NCBI GenBank assembly: GCA_039812405.1
Contig: JBDIAL010000177.1
Coordinates: forward strand, 1-7,926
From: Nostocoides sp039812405
GTDB taxonomy: Bacteria > Actinomycetota > Actinomycetes > Actinomycetales > Dermatophilaceae
Reading direction: 5' to 3'
Length of the DNA: 7,926 bases
Below, piece by piece: positions 1-5,454 of the stretch (positions within the stretch are counted from its first letter, which is position 1; every line of letters begins with the position of its first letter). A model generated the notes under the pieces. The model was given only the letters and a program-made list of their open reading frames with translations. It was not told the DNA's origin and did no database searches. The position numbers and the translations under genes are program-made.

Positions 1-1621
1 GGATCCGCGCGATGCGCCGGGCCGGCAGCGCCTCGGGGCCGAGCTGGTCGAGCGAGAGCGGGGTCGCCACGGCCTGCGCGAGCAGCTCGTCGCTCGTCCG
101 TCCGCCCCCGTCGGCGAGCTCCCGGCGGCGCAGCGCGCGACGCAGCCGGCGCAGCCCGACGGCGTCGGCTCCCCCGAGCGGCGAGAGCAGCGCGTCGACG
201 AGGACCTCCGGCGGATAGCCCTCGGCCCGTTCCGCGGCCACGGCGAGCGCCGCCTCCATGAGCGACAGGAGCGGCCGGACCGCCGGCTCGTCCCGGAGCG
301 GGAGCTGGGTCACCTCGGTGTGGACCGGCACGTCGTGGGCCGCGAGGACCCGCCGCAGCTGGGCCGTCCGCGCGCTCCCCCGCACGACGACCGCCATCTC
401 CGACCAGGGCACCCCGTGCAGGAGGTGCGCCTCGCGGAACCGGGACGCGACGAACGCCCCCTCCTGCGCCGCCGACCGCAGGACGTGCACGCCCACCTCT
501 CCGCCCTCGCGGGTGGGACGCGGGCGACGATGGGCGCTTCCCGCGAGCGACCCGATGCAGGCGGTCACCCGGGCGGCGGCCTCGGCGACGGCACCCGGCA
601 TCCGGTATGCCGTGCCGAGGACGATCGTCCTCCCCTCACCTGCGACACCCCGGTCGCCCACGAGGACCGTCCAGTCCTCCGCGAGCCACCGCGGGTCGCC
701 ACCTCGGAAGGTCTGCACCGCCGCATCGGGGTCGCCGACGAGGATGACGTCGACCCCCGGCCCGGCGAGCCGGCGCAGCAGCCGCACCGCCGCAGGGGTG
801 AGCTCCTGGGCGTCGTCGACGACGACACAGCGCACGGCAGCCCGAATCCGGTCCGCCGCGTCGTCGTCCGTCCCGAGCAGGTCGGCGGCCGCCCCGAGGA
901 TCCAGGCCGGGTCGAACGCACCGGGGGCCGAGAGGGCCGTCACCGCGTCGTACTCCTCCAGCACTCTCGCTCCGGCCACCCACTCGGGTCGCTCGTGCTG
1001 CGCCCCGAGGTCGGCGAGGGTGTCGGGGTCGAGGCCCTGCTCGACGGCGCGCATGAGCAGGTCCCGCAGCTCGGCGCGGAACCCCCGGGTGCCCAGCGCC
1101 GGGAGAACCCGCTGCGGCCAGCCCGGGTCGGCCCCCTCGCCCGCGGCGTGCCCCGCGAGGAGGTCGGCGAGGATGACGTCCTGCTCCGGACCGGAGAGGA
1201 GCCGGGGCGGCGGGTCACCCTGCAGCGCCGCCGCCTGGCGCAGGATCCCGAAGGCGAGGCTCGACAGGGTGCGGGCGAGCGGGGTCGTGGAGGTCCCGCC
1301 CACCGCGGCCGTCACCGCGTCGCGCAGCCGGGCCGCCGCCACCCGGGTGGGGCCGACGAGCAGGCAGGTGTCGGCCGTGAGCTCTCCCGACACCACCCGG
1401 TCGACGACCGCCGCCACGGCCACCGTCGTCTTGCCCGTCCCGGGCGCGCCGAGGATCCGCAGCACCCCGCCCCGGTGCTCGACGGCTGCGCGCTGCGCGG
1501 GATCGAAGGTGTCGTCGAGGGTGTCGAGGAGGTGAGCGACCCCCGCCCCGGCAGCCTGCGGGCCGGCATCACGGCCGTCCCCCGCAGCGGGGACGGCTGG
1601 TCTGCGGATCTGCACCTCCAT
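1..1621 (-). CDS. adnA: AdnA-like UvrD/Rep-family ATP-dependent DNA helicase, N-terminal part (partial)
   Basis: The reading frame is open from ATG at 1621 to the window edge (540 codons); the C-terminus lies outside. SF1 helicase motifs are in order: Walker A GAPGTGKT at residues 58-65, Walker B VVVDDAQE at about 266-273, motif III with GDP at 296-298 and Gln303, and a YR motif (AYRMP) at about 338-342. The GAPGTGKT loop and the Arg-rich LRRALRRREL segment near residue 500 resemble AdnA, the partner of AdnB in the actinobacterial RecBCD-like helicase-nuclease that resects double-strand breaks; the expected C-terminal nuclease domain is not visible. The start is well bounded: an in-frame TGA lies five codons upstream, and the only close alternative is GTG at codon 3. 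The Shine-Dalgarno is poor (GGA only). A downstream adnB would be expected off the left edge. A generic UvrD-like helicase is the alternative; helicase identity is firm, AdnA is inferred from motifs and gene order. Confidence 0.85.
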   Translation of the reverse strand, partial: MEVQIRRPAVPAAGDGRDAGPQAAGAGVAHLLDTLDDTFDPAQRAAVEHRGGVLRILGAPGTGKTTVAVAAVVDRVVSGELTADTCLLVGPTRVAAARLRDAVTAAVGGTSTTPLARTLSSLAFGILRQAAALQGDPPPRLLSGPEQDVILADLLAGHAAGEGADPGWPQRVLPALGTRGFRAELRDLLMRAVEQGLDPDTLADLGAQHERPEWVAGARVLEEYDAVTALSAPGAFDPAWILGAAADLLGTDDDAADRIRAAVRCVVVDDAQELTPAAVRLLRRLAGPGVDVILVGDPDAAVQTFRGGDPRWLAEDWTVLVGDRGVAGEGRTIVLGTAYRMPGAVAEAAARVTACIGSLAGSAHRRPRPTREGGEVGVHVLRSAAQEGAFVASRFREAHLLHGVPWSEMAVVVRGSARTAQLRRVLAAHDVPVHTEVTQLPLRDEPAVRPLLSLMEAALAVAAERAEGYPPEVLVDALLSPLGGADAVGLRRLRRALRRRELADGGGRTSDELLAQAVATPLSLDQLGPEALPARRIARI

Positions 1622-1758
1622 GCCGGGATTCCATCACCCCGCACCGACAGCGCCCCCTGCCTCCTCGCCGGAAGCGGTCAGCCCTGGAAATGGACTGGGC
1701 GGTCAGGGATGCCGTGATCCGCAGAAGAGTCAGCAGGGGCGGTCGGCACGAAGGAGGC
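1622..1758. other. Intergenic spacer between adnA and the DUF6328 gene
   Basis: 137 bp with no credible ORF. It must hold the adnA promoter unless adnA is co-transcribed with the upstream gene. I found no TANNNT at leaderless spacing before the adnA start (the hexamer there is TGGAAT) and no strong terminator hairpin after the DUF6328 gene. Confidence 0.5.
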
Positions 1759-2481
1759 TCACGGGGCTGGCGGGCCTGGGGGGCCGGACGCGCGTCGCTG
1801 GTTGCGGGTGTCGATGAGAGGGACACCGAGCCAGACGACGAGGAAGAAGACGATGCAGGCGGCGGCGGCCAGGAGCGCCGCCCCGGTGCCGACGACGAAG
1901 CTGGCGATGAGGGTGATCGACGCCGTGAGGCAGCAGGCGAGGGCGACGAGTCCGAGCTTGGCGAGGAGGTCGGACTGCCGGACCAGGATCGGCCGCTCCT
2001 GCCGCCGGAAGAGCAGCCGGTGGATGCTGACCGGGGCGATGATGAGGCCCGTCGCGAGGACCCCGAGGGAGACCGCGACGAGGTAGATGCCCCGCTGGCC
2101 GTCCGAGAGCTCCCCGAACCGTTGCTGGAAGGGGATCGTGAGGAGGAAGGCGGACAGGATCTGGACCCCGGTCTGGACGACGCGCAGCTCCTGGAGCAGC
2201 TCGAGCCAGTGCCGGTCGAGCCGCTCGATCTCGGTCTCCTGCCGCAGCTCCCGCTCACGCGGCTCCTCCGGAAGGGCAGGAGGGCACGGGGCCGCCCCGT
2301 GCGGGTCGTCCGACGTTCCCGCGAGCCGGGACCCAGCCACCTCCGGGTCGTCCGGGGGCGCCTGAGGGCCGGGCTCGGGCATGGGCGACGCGTCCGACGA
2401 CCCCGGCCGAGGGCCGCCCGGACGGCCCGCACGGCGTTCGGGTGAACCCGGCTCGTGGTCCGGGGCGGCCGAGGTGGACAC
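1759..2481 (-). CDS. DUF6328 family membrane protein
   Basis: A 240-residue protein. Residues 1-80 are a Pro/Gly/Ser-rich, probably disordered cytoplasmic tail. A conserved block starts near residue 84 (ERLDRHWLELLQELRVVQTG), followed by four likely membrane helices at about 103-119, 131-153, 174-197 and 200-223, with a short basic tail. The RLD-x-W-x-ELLQELR-x-x-QTGVQIL signature followed by an APVSIHRLLFR loop is what I associate with the actinobacterial DUF6328 family, whose function is unknown. The GTG start follows an in-frame TAG three codons upstream, so translation cannot begin earlier; ATG at codon 34 (2382) is a possible shorter start that keeps the whole conserved domain. No Shine-Dalgarno is present, but TAGTCT lies 6 nt before the GTG, fitting a leaderless mRNA. 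It lies between adnA and the alkyltransferase-like gene, where I recall no homologue in M. tuberculosis, so it may be a lineage-specific insertion. Family assignment is fairly firm; no role can be inferred. Confidence 0.8.
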   Translation of the reverse strand: MSTSAAPDHEPGSPERRAGRPGGPRPGSSDASPMPEPGPQAPPDDPEVAGSRLAGTSDDPHGAAPCPPALPEEPRERELRQETEIERLDRHWLELLQELRVVQTGVQILSAFLLTIPFQQRFGELSDGQRGIYLVAVSLGVLATGLIIAPVSIHRLLFRRQERPILVRQSDLLAKLGLVALACCLTASITLIASFVVGTGAALLAAAACIVFFLVVWLGVPLIDTRNQRRASGPPGPPAP

Positions 2482-2487
2482 CGCCGC

Positions 2488-2493
2488 AGACTA
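2488..2493 (-). promoter_or_regulatory. Candidate -10 element of the DUF6328 gene (leaderless)
   Basis: On the minus strand the hexamer TAGTCT is followed by six bases (GCGGCG) and then the GTG start, placing the expected transcription start on the start codon. No -35 is recognisable, which is common for actinobacterial promoters. Inferred from position only. Confidence 0.4.
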
Positions 2494-2543
2494 TGCCCTG
2501 CGGTCGGAGACGGGAGACCTCACGGGGCTCGGCCCACCGACGT

Positions 2544-2579
2544 GTCACCCACCGCTGACCGCAGTGCAGCGGTGGTGAC
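2544..2579. repeat. Strong inverted repeat (hairpin) with a loop complementary to 2498-2505
   Basis: The arms CCACCGCTG (2549-2557) and CAGCGGTGG (2567-2575) pair perfectly over 9 bp. With one bulged C (2548), four further pairs extend the stem to 2544/2579. The 9-nt loop plus the adjoining base contains GACCGCAG (2557-2564), the exact reverse complement of CTGCGGTC at 2498-2505, 17 bp from the DUF6328 start, so a pseudoknot is possible. If the DUF6328 transcript is leaderless this lies upstream of its promoter and would instead be a DNA site or part of a read-through transcript. Confidence 0.6.
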
Positions 2580-2634
2580 CTGGGAGATGCCGGGCTCAGC
2601 CGGACGATCTCGCCGTCGCCGGAGAGTCTCGCCA

Positions 2635-2730
2635 GGCCTGGGCTGGGTCGAGGTATGCGATGTCCCTGCGGTGGTCCTGACATACCTCCACCGGAGGGGG
2701 CCTGGGCTGGGTCGAGGTATGCGATGTCCC
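2635..2730. repeat. Perfect 32-bp direct repeat separated by exactly 32 bp
   Basis: Copies at 2635-2666 and 2699-2730 are identical and both flanking bases differ, so the repeat unit is exactly 32 bp with a 64-bp period. Each copy carries GGTCGAGGTATG (2646-2657 and 2710-2721). The 32-bp spacer contains the same 12-mer inverted with one change (CATACCTCCACC, 2681-2692), so the middle copy could pair with either flanking copy. Origin and function are unknown; a duplicated intergenic element or a multi-site protein-binding region are possibilities. Confidence 0.75.
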
Positions 2731-2763
2731 CGGGCATCCGCCCTCGGACGGCGACCCGGAGCG

Positions 2764-3096
2764 TCAGGGCCCCGTCCAGCGGGCCCGGGCCATGTCGACC
2801 CGCCGACCGGCCAGCGGCCCCCCGACGAGTGGGGTCGACTCCGCCCGGAAGTGCTCGATGGCCCGGTCCTCGTGCCCCTGTGCCGGACGTCCGTCGGCCC
2901 GGACAACCCGCCACCACGGCACGTCCGACCCGAACCGCGCCATGACCGTCCCGACCGTCCGGGCGCCGCGATGCCCGAGCAGCTCGGCGACGTCGCCGTA
3001 GCTGAGCACCATCCCCTCCGGGATCTGCTCGACGAGGTCGAGGACCCGCTCGGCGAGCTCCGTCGGCAGTCCCCAGCCCGGACCCTCCCCGGTCAC
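2764..3096 (-). CDS. Alkyltransferase-like (ATL) protein of the MGMT fold, lacking the acceptor cysteine
   Basis: A 110-residue single-domain protein related to the C-terminal DNA-binding domain of O6-alkylguanine-DNA alkyltransferase. Visible elements are Tyr33 in LSYGDVAELLG (start of the helix-turn-helix; the nucleotide-rotating Tyr in the family), Arg46 in GARTVG (the arginine-finger position), and PWWRVVRADG at 60-69. In true alkyltransferases this last motif is PCHRV; here Cys and His are both Trp, so it cannot accept an alkyl group. ATL proteins of this kind bind O6-alkylguanine lesions and hand them to nucleotide excision repair. The GTG start overlaps the moeB stop (GTGA, 3093-3096), so it is probably translated by coupling from the moeB mRNA; a purine-rich GGGAGCGGG lies upstream inside moeB. 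Function comes from family knowledge; the missing Cys is seen directly. Confidence 0.88.
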   Translation of the reverse strand: MTGEGPGWGLPTELAERVLDLVEQIPEGMVLSYGDVAELLGHRGARTVGTVMARFGSDVPWWRVVRADGRPAQGHEDRAIEHFRAESTPLVGGPLAGRRVDMARARWTGP

Positions 3097-4349
3097 GGCG
3101 CACCCGCTCCCCCGCCCGAGCCGACGCCGCCCGAGCCGACCGGGTCGGCCCCGACCACCCCCGCGCCGTCCACGTCCACGTCCGCGTCCGCGTCGACCGC
3201 CCCCGTCACCACGGGCAGGCCCGCCTCCTGCCAGGCCAGCAGGCCGCCCGCCAGGTCCCGCACGGCATACCCCGCCTCGACGAGGACCCGCGCGGCGACG
3301 GCCGACCGCCGCCCGGCCGCGCAGTGCACGACGAGCGGGCGCAGCGGATCGAGGACCCCGGCATACCCACCCTCGCGGAGCGACCCGAGGGGCAGGTGCA
3401 CGGAGCCCGCGATGGCCGCCACGACGCGCTCGCCCGGCTCCCGGACGTCGACGACGACGGGGGGCTCGGCCCCGGCCAGCTCCGCAGCGAGAACGGCCGG
3501 GGAGACCAGCGGGGCGGCCTCACCCGGACGGCAGGCGGCCTCGAGGTCGACGAGGGTCGTGAGGGACGGCGCGTCCCCGCAGACGACACACCCCGGGTCG
3601 CGGGCCACCGGGACGATCCCGGAGATCCCGGAGAGGGCGTCGTGCACGGCGATCCGTCCGAGGAGCGGCTCCCCCGACCCGACGAGGAGCTTGACGGCCT
3701 CGGTGACCTGCTGGCTCGCGACGAGGGCGCAGACCGACCCGAGCACGCCCGCGTCGGCGCACGACGCGACCGACCCGGGCGGGGGGGCCTGCGGGAAGAC
3801 GCAGCGGTAGCACGGGCCGTGACCGGCCCACCACACGCTGACCTGCCCGTCGAAGCCCAGCACCGAGCCCCACACGTCGGGGATCCCGGCGAGGGCGCAC
3901 GCGTCGTTGACGAGGTAGCGCGTCGCGAAGCTGTCCGAGCCGTCGACGACGAGGTCATAGCCCGCGAGGACCTCGGCGGCGGTCGCCGCCGTGAGCCGCT
4001 CCCGGTGCTCGACGACGCGGACGCCGGAGTTCAGCGCGGCGAGGGTCCGCGCGGCGGAGGCCGTCTTGGGCTGCCCCACGGCTGCCTCGTGGTGGACGAC
4101 CTGGCGCTGGAGGTTCGAGGCCTCGACGAGGTCGTCGTCGACGACGCCGATCGTCCCCACCCCGGCGGCTGCGAGGTAGAGCAGGGCGGGGGAGCCGAGG
4201 CCGCCGGCCCCGACGACGAGGACGCGCGCGGCCCGCAGCCGTCGCTGGGCGACCTCCCCGAGGGCGGCGAGCGTGAGGTGTCGGGCATACCGGCCGCGCT
4301 CCTCCGGCCGCAGCGGCGGGCCGGGGTCGACGAGGGGCGGCCAGGGCAT
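3093..4349 (-). CDS. moeB: MoeB/ThiF-type sulfur-carrier adenylyltransferase fused to a rhodanese domain
   Basis: 418 residues. Residues 1-260 form an E1-like adenylation domain: PPLVDPGP leader, RYARHL at 20-25, nucleotide-binding GAGGLGSP at 47-54, DDDLVEASNLQRQ at 71-83, VDGSDSFATRYLVNDAC at 135-151, and two zinc-binding CxxC pairs (Cys180/183 and Cys254/257). Cys197 in ASCADAGVLG is the probable reactive cysteine region. Residues about 285-382 are a rhodanese domain with DVREPGE and the active-site loop CAAGRRS (Cys343). Such fusions adenylate the Gly-Gly end of carriers such as MoaD, CysO or ThiS and then transfer sulfur to it, serving molybdopterin, cysteine or thiamine synthesis; the carrier is not in this window. 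The tail after residue 383 is a low-complexity Asp/Ala/Val then Gly/Ser stretch. ATG at 4349 fits the usual N-terminus; there is no Shine-Dalgarno, but TACGCT sits 6 nt upstream. Three Tyr-Ala pairs use TAT-GCC, creating the recurrent GTATGC hexamer. Confidence 0.93.
   Translation of the reverse strand: MPWPPLVDPGPPLRPEERGRYARHLTLAALGEVAQRRLRAARVLVVGAGGLGSPALLYLAAAGVGTIGVVDDDLVEASNLQRQVVHHEAAVGQPKTASAARTLAALNSGVRVVEHRERLTAATAAEVLAGYDLVVDGSDSFATRYLVNDACALAGIPDVWGSVLGFDGQVSVWWAGHGPCYRCVFPQAPPPGSVASCADAGVLGSVCALVASQQVTEAVKLLVGSGEPLLGRIAVHDALSGISGIVPVARDPGCVVCGDAPSLTTLVDLEAACRPGEAAPLVSPAVLAAELAGAEPPVVVDVREPGERVVAAIAGSVHLPLGSLREGGYAGVLDPLRPLVVHCAAGRRSAVAARVLVEAGYAVRDLAGGLLAWQEAGLPVVTGAVDADADVDVDGAGVVGADPVGSGGVGSGGGAGAP
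3114..3205 (-). repeat. Low-complexity tandem-repeat tail of moeB
   Basis: On the plus strand, GTCCAC and GTCCGC hexamers are each repeated in tandem around 3168-3198, and CCCGAGCCGAC occurs twice around 3115-3140. They encode the Asp-Ala/Asp-Val run and the Gly/Ser-rich C-terminus of MoeB. The tail is probably a slippage-expanded, non-conserved extension beyond the rhodanese domain. Confidence 0.55.
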
Positions 4350-4365
4350 ACCGGCAGCGTATGCC
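4345..4365. promoter_or_regulatory. Perfect 7-7-7 palindrome over the moeB start codon
   Basis: The arms GGCATAC (4345-4351) and GTATGCC (4359-4365) are perfectly inverted around a 7-bp spacer. The palindrome covers both the moeB ATG and its candidate -10 element and lies in the tetR/moeB divergent region. It could be an operator (the neighbouring TetR is the obvious candidate), but each arm is also a copy of the hexamer recurring across the window, so the palindrome may be incidental. Confidence 0.5.
4356..4361 (-). promoter_or_regulatory. Candidate -10 element of moeB (leaderless)
   Basis: TACGCT on the minus strand is followed by six bases (GCCGGT) and then the moeB ATG, so transcription would begin at the start codon. 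The same hexamer at nearly the same spacing precedes the ferritin-like gene. There is no recognisable -35. Confidence 0.45.
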
Positions 4366-4398
4366 GGGTCCGTCGGCCCCCGGACGCCGGCGACTCCC

Positions 4399-4404
4399 TA
4401 GGAT
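4399..4404 (+). promoter_or_regulatory. Candidate -10 element of tetR
   Basis: TAGGAT is a good match to the actinobacterial TANNNT -10 consensus in the tetR/moeB divergent region. Initiation near 4411 would give a leader of about 60 nt ending in the tetR Shine-Dalgarno. No clear -35 is seen at 16-19 bp. Confidence 0.4.
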
Positions 4405-4472
4405 GGGCCCTGAACCGTCGCGGCCGACCGACCCGCTGTGCCGGGCGACCGTCCACCGACCGAGGAGCACAC

Positions 4473-5132
4473 GTGCCGTCGACGACGCGAACGACAGCCC
4501 GGGGTCAGCGACTTCCCCGGTCGACCCGACGCGCACAGCTGCTGGAGGCCGCCCAGGCCGTCTTCGTCGACGCGGGCTACCACCAGGCCGGCATGGACGA
4601 CATCGCCGAGCGTGCCGGTGTCTCCAAGCCGGTGCTCTACCAGCACTTCCCGGGCAAGCTCGACCTCTACCTCGCCCTGCTCGACCAGCACTGCGACACC
4701 CTCGAGCAGCTGGTCAAGGACGCCATGGCGACGTCGGGCACCGGAGCGGACCACGACAACAAGGCGCGGGTCCAGGCGACCGTCGCCGCCTACTTCGACT
4801 TCGTCTCGCAGGAGGGCGCCGCCTTCCGCCTCGTCTTCGAGTCCGACCTCACCGGCGAGCCGCAGGTCCGCAGCCGGATCGACCAGGTGAGCCTCGTCTG
4901 CGGCGAGGCGATCGCCGACCTCATCACCGAGGACGCGGGCATCGACGAGGACCGCGCCATGATCCTCGGCGTCGCCCTCGCCGGGATGGCCCAGGTCACG
5001 GCGCGGTACTGGCTCGCCCAGGGGGCCGAGATCCCCCAGTCGGAGGCGGCGAGCCTGGTCAGCGCGCTGGCCTGGCGCGGGCTCGGCTCCTTCCCCCGGG
5101 TGGGGGAAGGGAATGCCCCCGCGCATGGTTAG
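4473..5132 (+). CDS. TetR/AcrR-family transcriptional regulator
   Basis: 219 residues from GTG at 4473, chosen because GAGGAG (4462-4467) lies 5 nt upstream and the TetR domain begins shortly after; the frame is open far upstream only as antisense of moeB. The N-terminal DNA-binding domain covers about 17-65: RAQLLEAAQAVFVDAGY, then the helix-turn-helix MDDIAERAGVSKPVLYQHF (41-59) and GKLDLY. The remaining helices (about 66-207) form the ligand/dimer domain, with no recognisable ligand motif. It is divergent from moeB and followed by the DUF3107 gene, the arrangement of Rv3208-Rv3208A in M. tuberculosis as I recall it, so it may be a conserved partner of that small protein. The divergent region holds a perfect palindrome that could be its operator. 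The last 13 codons and the stop lie within two strong hairpins, so the C-terminal tail may be shaped by RNA structure rather than protein function. Confidence 0.9.
   Translation: MPSTTRTTARGQRLPRSTRRAQLLEAAQAVFVDAGYHQAGMDDIAERAGVSKPVLYQHFPGKLDLYLALLDQHCDTLEQLVKDAMATSGTGADHDNKARVQATVAAYFDFVSQEGAAFRLVFESDLTGEPQVRSRIDQVSLVCGEAIADLITEDAGIDEDRAMILGVALAGMAQVTARYWLAQGAEIPQSEAASLVSALAWRGLGSFPRVGEGNAPAHG
5088..5111 (+). terminator. GC-rich hairpin inside the 3' end of tetR
   Basis: The arms CCTTCCCCC (5089-5097) and GGGGGAAGG (5102-5110) form a perfect 9-bp stem around GGGT; a U-G pair (5088/5111) can extend it. No T-run follows, so it is not a classical intrinsic terminator. It is coding, within the last codons of tetR, and stands 15 nt before a second hairpin. 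Confidence 0.45.
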
Positions 5133-5152
5133 GGTTTCGTGAAACCCTGACC
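5127..5152 (+). terminator. Hairpin spanning the tetR stop codon (terminator-like or operator)
   Basis: The arms GGTTAGGGTTT (5127-5137) and AAACCCTGACC (5142-5152) form an 11-bp stem with one U-G wobble and the tetraloop CGTG. The tetR TAG (5130-5132) lies in the left arm. It is noticeably less GC-rich than its surroundings, suggesting a selected sequence. There is no U-tract. As DNA, the core AGGGTTTC/GAAACCCT is an 18-bp palindrome directly upstream of the DUF3107 gene, so a repressor site is an equally good reading. Confidence 0.5.
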
Positions 5153-5188
5153 GCTCGCCGCGGTCCCCGCCCAGAAAGGTGGCTTCCG

Positions 5189-5410
5189 GTGGAGGTCAAG
5201 ATCGCTGTCCAGAACGTCGCGCGCGAGCTCGAGATCGAGACCGACGCGTCGCCCACCCAGGTGAGCGACGAGATCGCGGCAGCCATCCGCGACGGAGGCG
5301 TCCTCACCCTCCGGGACGCCAAGGGCCGGCAGGTCATCGTGCCCGGGTCGGTCATCGGGTGGGTCCAGCTCGGCGAGCCGGAGAAGACGCGGGTCGGCTT
5401 CGGCGGCTGA
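5189..5410 (+). CDS. DUF3107 family small protein (TB9.4-like)
   Basis: A 73-residue protein from GTG at 5189, preceded by AGAAAGG (5173-5179) at 9 nt spacing. It starts MEVKIAVQNVARELEIET and ends WVQLGEPEKTRVGFGG; the VKIGVQ-like start, a central PTQVSDEIAAAI helix, the acidic/basic alternation, a VIVPG segment and the VGFG ending match the actinobacterial DUF3107 family as I know it (TB9.4/Rv3208A in M. tuberculosis). The family is short and soluble; I know of no established function. The entire family length is present. It follows tetR by 56 bp, which contain a strong hairpin, so it may be co-transcribed with tetR under attenuation or have its own promoter. It converges with the ferritin-like gene, whose stop lies 44 bp away. 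Confidence 0.88.
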   Translation: MEVKIAVQNVARELEIETDASPTQVSDEIAAAIRDGGVLTLRDAKGRQVIVPGSVIGWVQLGEPEKTRVGFGG

Positions 5411-5454
5411 GGCGGCGAGCCCTCGGGCCCTCCGGGGCACCCGCGTCCGAGTCG
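5411..5454. other. Convergent intergenic gap
   Basis: Forty-four bases between the stops of the DUF3107 gene and the ferritin-like gene. Only short GC-rich stems (for example GCCC/GGGC pairs) can form; no bidirectional terminator with a T-run is evident. Confidence 0.5.

Larger units (their letters stand above)
2482..2763. other. 282-bp gene-free region rich in repeats and inverted repeats
   Basis: It lies between the alkyltransferase-like stop (2764) and the DUF6328 start (2481). Frames across it are open only because of high GC, and none shows a conserved domain or a start with a Shine-Dalgarno. It holds a perfect 32-bp direct repeat, an inverted copy of the repeat core between the two repeats, and a 9-bp perfect hairpin whose loop is complementary to bases near the DUF6328 start. 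These are listed separately. Confidence 0.7.

Noticed and set aside
1..6. GGATCC at the window start as a cloning (BamHI) junction
   Set aside because: The same hexamer occurs inside adnA near 899 and 1452, so it is common here, and the adnA frame runs to the edge without disturbance.
258..1717. Long plus-strand open frames over the helicase region
   Set aside because: They are shadows of the adnA frame; no recognisable domain, and helicase motifs are clear on the minus strand.
2436..2447. GTTC-GGGT-GAAC as an SOS (LexA) box near the helicase gene
   Set aside because: The half-sites are in the reverse order to the GAAC-N4-GTTC LexA consensus, and the site lies inside the DUF6328 coding region, far from the adnA start.
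2635..2730. Two 32-bp repeats with a 32-bp spacer as a minimal CRISPR array
   Set aside because: Only two repeats, no cas genes, the repeat lacks a typical CRISPR palindrome, and the spacer carries an inverted copy of the repeat core, which a CRISPR spacer should not.
3324..4472. Plus-strand open frame continuous with tetR, suggesting a 602-residue protein
   Set aside because: This part is antisense to moeB, whose frame has clear catalytic motifs. A GTG with a good Shine-Dalgarno at 4473 marks the real tetR start.
5411..5454. Bidirectional terminator between the convergent genes
   Set aside because: Only very short stems can form, and there is no T-run on either strand.
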